Shown in pieces: positions 60,974 to 64,000 of a stretch of DNA of 64,000 nt. This DNA is from Liolophura sinensis. Lineage: Eukaryota > Mollusca > Polyplacophora > Chitonida > Chitonidae. Below the pieces are notes generated by a model. It had not been told where the DNA came from and made no database searches. It saw nothing but the letters and a program-made list of their open reading frames with translations. The stretch's first letter is position 1; every line of letters starts with the position of its first letter. The translations under genes were made by a program, and so were the position numbers. The stretch is from the NCBI RefSeq assembly GCF_032854445.1, contig NC_088295.1, positions 67,239,058-67,303,057 of the forward strand, written 5' to 3'.

Positions 60974-61265
60974 GTATTTAACAATTTTACAATCATATGA
61001 CGACGAGGAGTGTGTGTTCATATATTGTGTCTTCTCATGGCAGGGCGTATCCATGCCGCCAAAGCACTGAAGCGTCATGGCGAAAAACCTGACATTATAC
61101 CCGACTCAGTAACATAATATTGACACCAGGCCAGTAAGTCCTGTTCCCGTGCTCTAACCTCTCAGTGCTGAGTGCCAAGCCAAGTATCAACAAGCACCAT
61201 TTTTAAAGCTTTTGATATGACCCGATCCGGGTTTGATCTCAGAGGCGGATCTCAAAAACCGTTAG
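60974..61265 (-). mobile_element. SINE family C, diverged copy
   Basis: Core ATCATATGACGACGAGG, GTGTCTTCTCATGGCAGG, and the GCCAAGC and TTTTAAAGCTTTTGATATGA blocks shared with 2851-3215. The right-end head is decayed. Confidence 0.65.
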
Positions 61266-61564
61266 TCCACCGAAGTTACCCTTTAGAATCGAATTTCTTA
61301 GTTCAATACAATGTGTTTTAGCATTAACATGCATGCAGTATGAACTAAATATTACGAAAGTGTGCATCTCAATGTTTTGGGCAAGATAAATATGTAGTAT
61401 TTCAACGTCTCCAGTTAGCTTGTTTCTAGATAGAGTAATATAACCGTAATCACCCCCACTTTCACAGCAGTGTTTCTTGGTACACCTGGTCGGTCTTAGT
61501 GCAGACATCTGTATAATACTGCTTCACTAAAACGCCATGTCAAAGCCACCAGGTTTCGCTGCAG

Positions 61565-61765
61565 ACGATTTGCATGAATCTGGCCAGTGAGATTGTAGCT
61601 CTCACTGTTTCTGCTACAGGTCCAAGTTAGGAGGTTTGTAGGCTACCTGGTGAAAGTCGGGTGGTTTACTTAGGCTCCGGGTTCGTCCTCCCAAAGCCCA
61701 ACCGACCCCCTGTACGAGAAAAATTCTCAAGAAGGGCGTTAAACACCAATTAACTGACTCAGTGT
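61565..61765 (+). mobile_element. SINE family B, diverged copy
   Basis: GAAAGTCGGGTGGTTTACTT, CCGGGTTCGTCCTCCCAAAG, GAAAAATTCTCAAGAAGGGC and GTTAAACACCAATTAACTGA. Confidence 0.55.
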
Positions 61766-62720
61766 AGTAAAATGACAATAAAGTAAAGATTTCATTGTTA
61801 CGCCTGACCCAATGGTATAAATGCAGCTTTTCTTCGTGTAAAATTCGAGGATCGAATTCACATAAGCCTCCCTGGACACTGTGCATTGTTTTAATGTGAT
61901 TGTCTGTAATATGTGATGACAGCACAGCATTTTGAGTTATTGTAGACCAGAGGCGTCTAATAAATTAAAATTAACATCACTGGATTTTTTTACCTAATTG
62001 TATTTAAAATGAACATAAAGTCTGCAACTATATATATAATAGAAAAAATGATATAGGATATAAAAATTCTACAATTTTTTGAAAGCCCAGAAGATGAAGT
62101 TCAGCATTAGGGATATGGCACTGACGGACAGTTCACTCCGAGTAGTCATCTTGTAGAAGCTCTTATGAACTTGGCCAGTCACTAGCGCTGAAAGCGTGAC
62201 GTGATAATTGGCGGTCACGTCAAAAAACCTATTTGCTCTCGATTGTCAGTGTGGTTTTTTATAGTCGATAGGCAGATATCAATGCAATAAACTAGATTTT
62301 GCGGTTAGCTTAAGTGTTAAACTGATGCATTTTCAACCACACATTTGTGAGCAGGGAACTGAGAACGGCTGCCCGTGTCACAATGCGTACATGTTGGACA
62401 GATTACTGCTGTAGCTTGTCAGGGTGAGCTGGCAAGAAAACTGCCTCGGGAGAGTTATTGGTTAAAGAAAATATTGTGACTTAGCAAAGTCAGATTTATT
62501 ACGATTATTATATCTTCCCAAAATCTGAATGATTGGGTCTGTTATCAATCAGAAACTCCTGCTCTGTTCGGTGAAGTCGGTACAGCCAGCTAGACCAAAT
62601 GCTTAGAGAACGAGCAGAGCAACTAGAACACAACGGTTGTGTCCACAAACATCGCCCCGACCGAGCGCCAAACTAAAAGAATCAATGGCCTCATGAAAAC
62701 GGAACAGAGCTGATGCTCTT
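61766..62720. other. No recognised gene
   Basis: AT-rich at first, GC-richer from about 62330. No exon with splice support was found. Confidence 0.35.
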
Positions 62721-62859
62721 TGATTGGATATGAGGCGTTTTTGTATTTTCTCATTGTCACATTGTTTAATCCTGACTTTACGGGAGAGTTCCTATGTTTT
62801 GTGACGTCACTCTAGGCAGCTATAGCATGGCAAAATGGCGTCACCTAATGAGTGGCTAG
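62721..62859 (+). promoter_or_regulatory. Possible promoter and first coding exon
   Basis: A CCAAT-type ATTGG (about 62723) and a palindromic CRE-like TGACGTCA (62802-62809) precede an ATG at 62835. The first codons (MASPNEWL) run to a TAG|GTACTG donor at 62859/62860. All elements are short, and TGACGTCA also occurs at about 53950, so this is weak. Confidence 0.25.
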
Positions 62860-63379
62860 GTACTGACGATTGTTTGCTATTTACTTTGATAATCAGAGTA
62901 GAATTCTTTTTAAATATTTTAGAACATTTCTGGAATACTGCTTTATTAACTAATTCAGCTTTAGTGGCTGACTTTATGTTCACTTTATGTCAAGGTGATA
63001 GGGGAGTACAATCTGCCACTATTTAAGCATTTAAACAGTTAAAATAAAATCCTGCCTGAGATAAATTGATAAGAGTCCGTATTTCACCGGTAAACGTGTG
63101 ACTATTTGCCAGTTATCACCATGCCGTCGCTGATCTGGTTCACTCTTTACGCCGCAAGTTTATAATCATATTTCTATGTCATGTTGTCTCGATGTTCACT
63201 AAAAGGGGGTCACTGTAAAATTAACGTCAAAAGCAACAAGGTACTATTTCATTCTACTGTTATAAATTTTAGGATATATTGGGAATTTTCATTGTTTACT
63301 GTATAGCTGGAATTCCTTTGTAAGAACGCGAAACGACTGTGTGCAGAAATTATTTAAAAATATTCTTTATGATGCTCGA

Positions 63380-63612
63380 GACCTTGACAGAGATTTACAC
63401 ACAAAAAGACTTGGGTTCAAATCTAACACAATTTGTGTTGTCTTCTTTCAACACAGAAATCTGTCACCCCAACCTAAAACGTGTGTTAAATAAATGTGAA
63501 GTGCATATGTTTGTGTTACAAAACAATAAAACACAAACTTGTGTTGAACCAAAATGAGGTAATTCATGAAATGCAACAAAAACTTGTGTACTTTGCAACG
63601 AGTGTTGTGTCA
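63380..63612. repeat. AACACAA/TTGTGTT-rich repeat region
   Basis: Many short inverted AACACAA and TTGTGTT motifs, for example TCTAACACAATTTGTGTTG and AACACAAACTTGTGTTGAAC. Loosely like the TTAACAGA-family elements, but I cannot align them end to end. Confidence 0.35.
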
Positions 63613-63847
63613 GATTTGAATAGAACGAGATAGAACGAGATAGTCCTGGGGCAAAACTCATATTTTGAACCTATATCTGTGTAGGGATCAGGTATGTTCA
63701 CTGCTCTCTTTTTGACAAAAGAAATAATTTCAGTTTTGAAATTATAAATATGGACAGTAATTAAACAAAGAGTCCAGCATGCATTTCTCGCTTTGCAGCT
63801 TTTGCTACAACAAGTGTAAATGTGACGATTTCAGTCAACGTCACCAG

Positions 63848-64000
63848 CTATTCATTCAAAAATTGGTGTGTGAAGGACACTTCATCAAACGCCTTCAGTA
63901 TTACTTTCTTAAAATCTACAGTGAGCGCAACACTCTTGTTAGCAATAGTGGACAGAGTGTTCAGGATCTGTGGCGATTGTGTCATAATTTTGTTTATAAA
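63848..64000 (-). CDS. Partial reading frame leaving the window, unknown protein
   Basis: The minus strand is open from the window edge for 50 codons to TAG at 63848-63850, with a possible ATG at 63983-63985. Residues look like real protein (ILNTLSTIANKSVALTV, then VDFKKVILKAFDEVSF and a short polar end). I do not recognise it. It may be the C-terminal exon of a gene to the right, or the end of a retroelement protein. Confidence 0.45.
   Translation of the reverse strand, partial: FINKIMTQSPQILNTLSTIANKSVALTVDFKKVILKAFDEVSFTHQFLNE

Overview
This window is nuclear DNA from an animal, most likely a mollusc or another lophotrochozoan. It is AT-rich and gene-poor. Coding sequence comes in short exons bounded by GT-AG introns, and much of the rest is tRNA-derived SINEs, fold-back elements and minisatellites. 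The main SINE, which ends in copies of AATA after a GAGTACGGCGTAAAACACC-type tail, looks like repeats I associate with molluscan genomes. That assignment comes from memory, not a search. No bacterial, viral, CRISPR or rRNA features are visible.

Layout. At 1-5.7 kb there are two short plus-strand exon candidates; the one ending at 5551 is followed by a poly(A) signal. They are separated by a SINE of family C and a 27-bp minisatellite. At 8.5-9.2 kb a minus-strand gene encodes a 203-residue, disordered-looking protein I do not recognise. From 9.3 to 38 kb the sequence is mostly repeats: a 25-bp array, a ~105-bp degenerate array with a fold-back element in it, a 1.65-kb array of 63-bp units, a 54-bp array, (TA)n tracts and many SINE copies. 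Isolated exon candidates lie among them. At 38.5-39.6 kb a minus-strand gene encodes a Golgi-type galactose-3-O-sulfotransferase-like protein. A broken paralogue of it, split by a SINE, lies at 45.9-46.5 kb.

The best-defined gene runs from 48.5 to 59.5 kb on the plus strand. It has a TATA box, a noncoding first exon, eight coding exons that join in frame into 317 codons, and AATAAA signals. It encodes a 2-oxoglutarate/Fe(II) dioxygenase of the isopenicillin-N-synthase-like fold, with its HxD...H iron ligands and RxS motif intact. Its sixth intron opens with an 18-copy, 41-bp minisatellite whose unit is the exon end plus the 5' splice site. The right end carries SINEs, a candidate promoter/first exon and a minus-strand reading frame that leaves the window.

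The sulfotransferase and the dioxygenase are neighbours, but nothing in the sequence links their functions. The most unusual observations are the splice-donor minisatellite, the sulfotransferase with a lost 5'-phosphosulfate loop, and the SINE-split paralogue, which also shows where the true exon of the intact gene starts.
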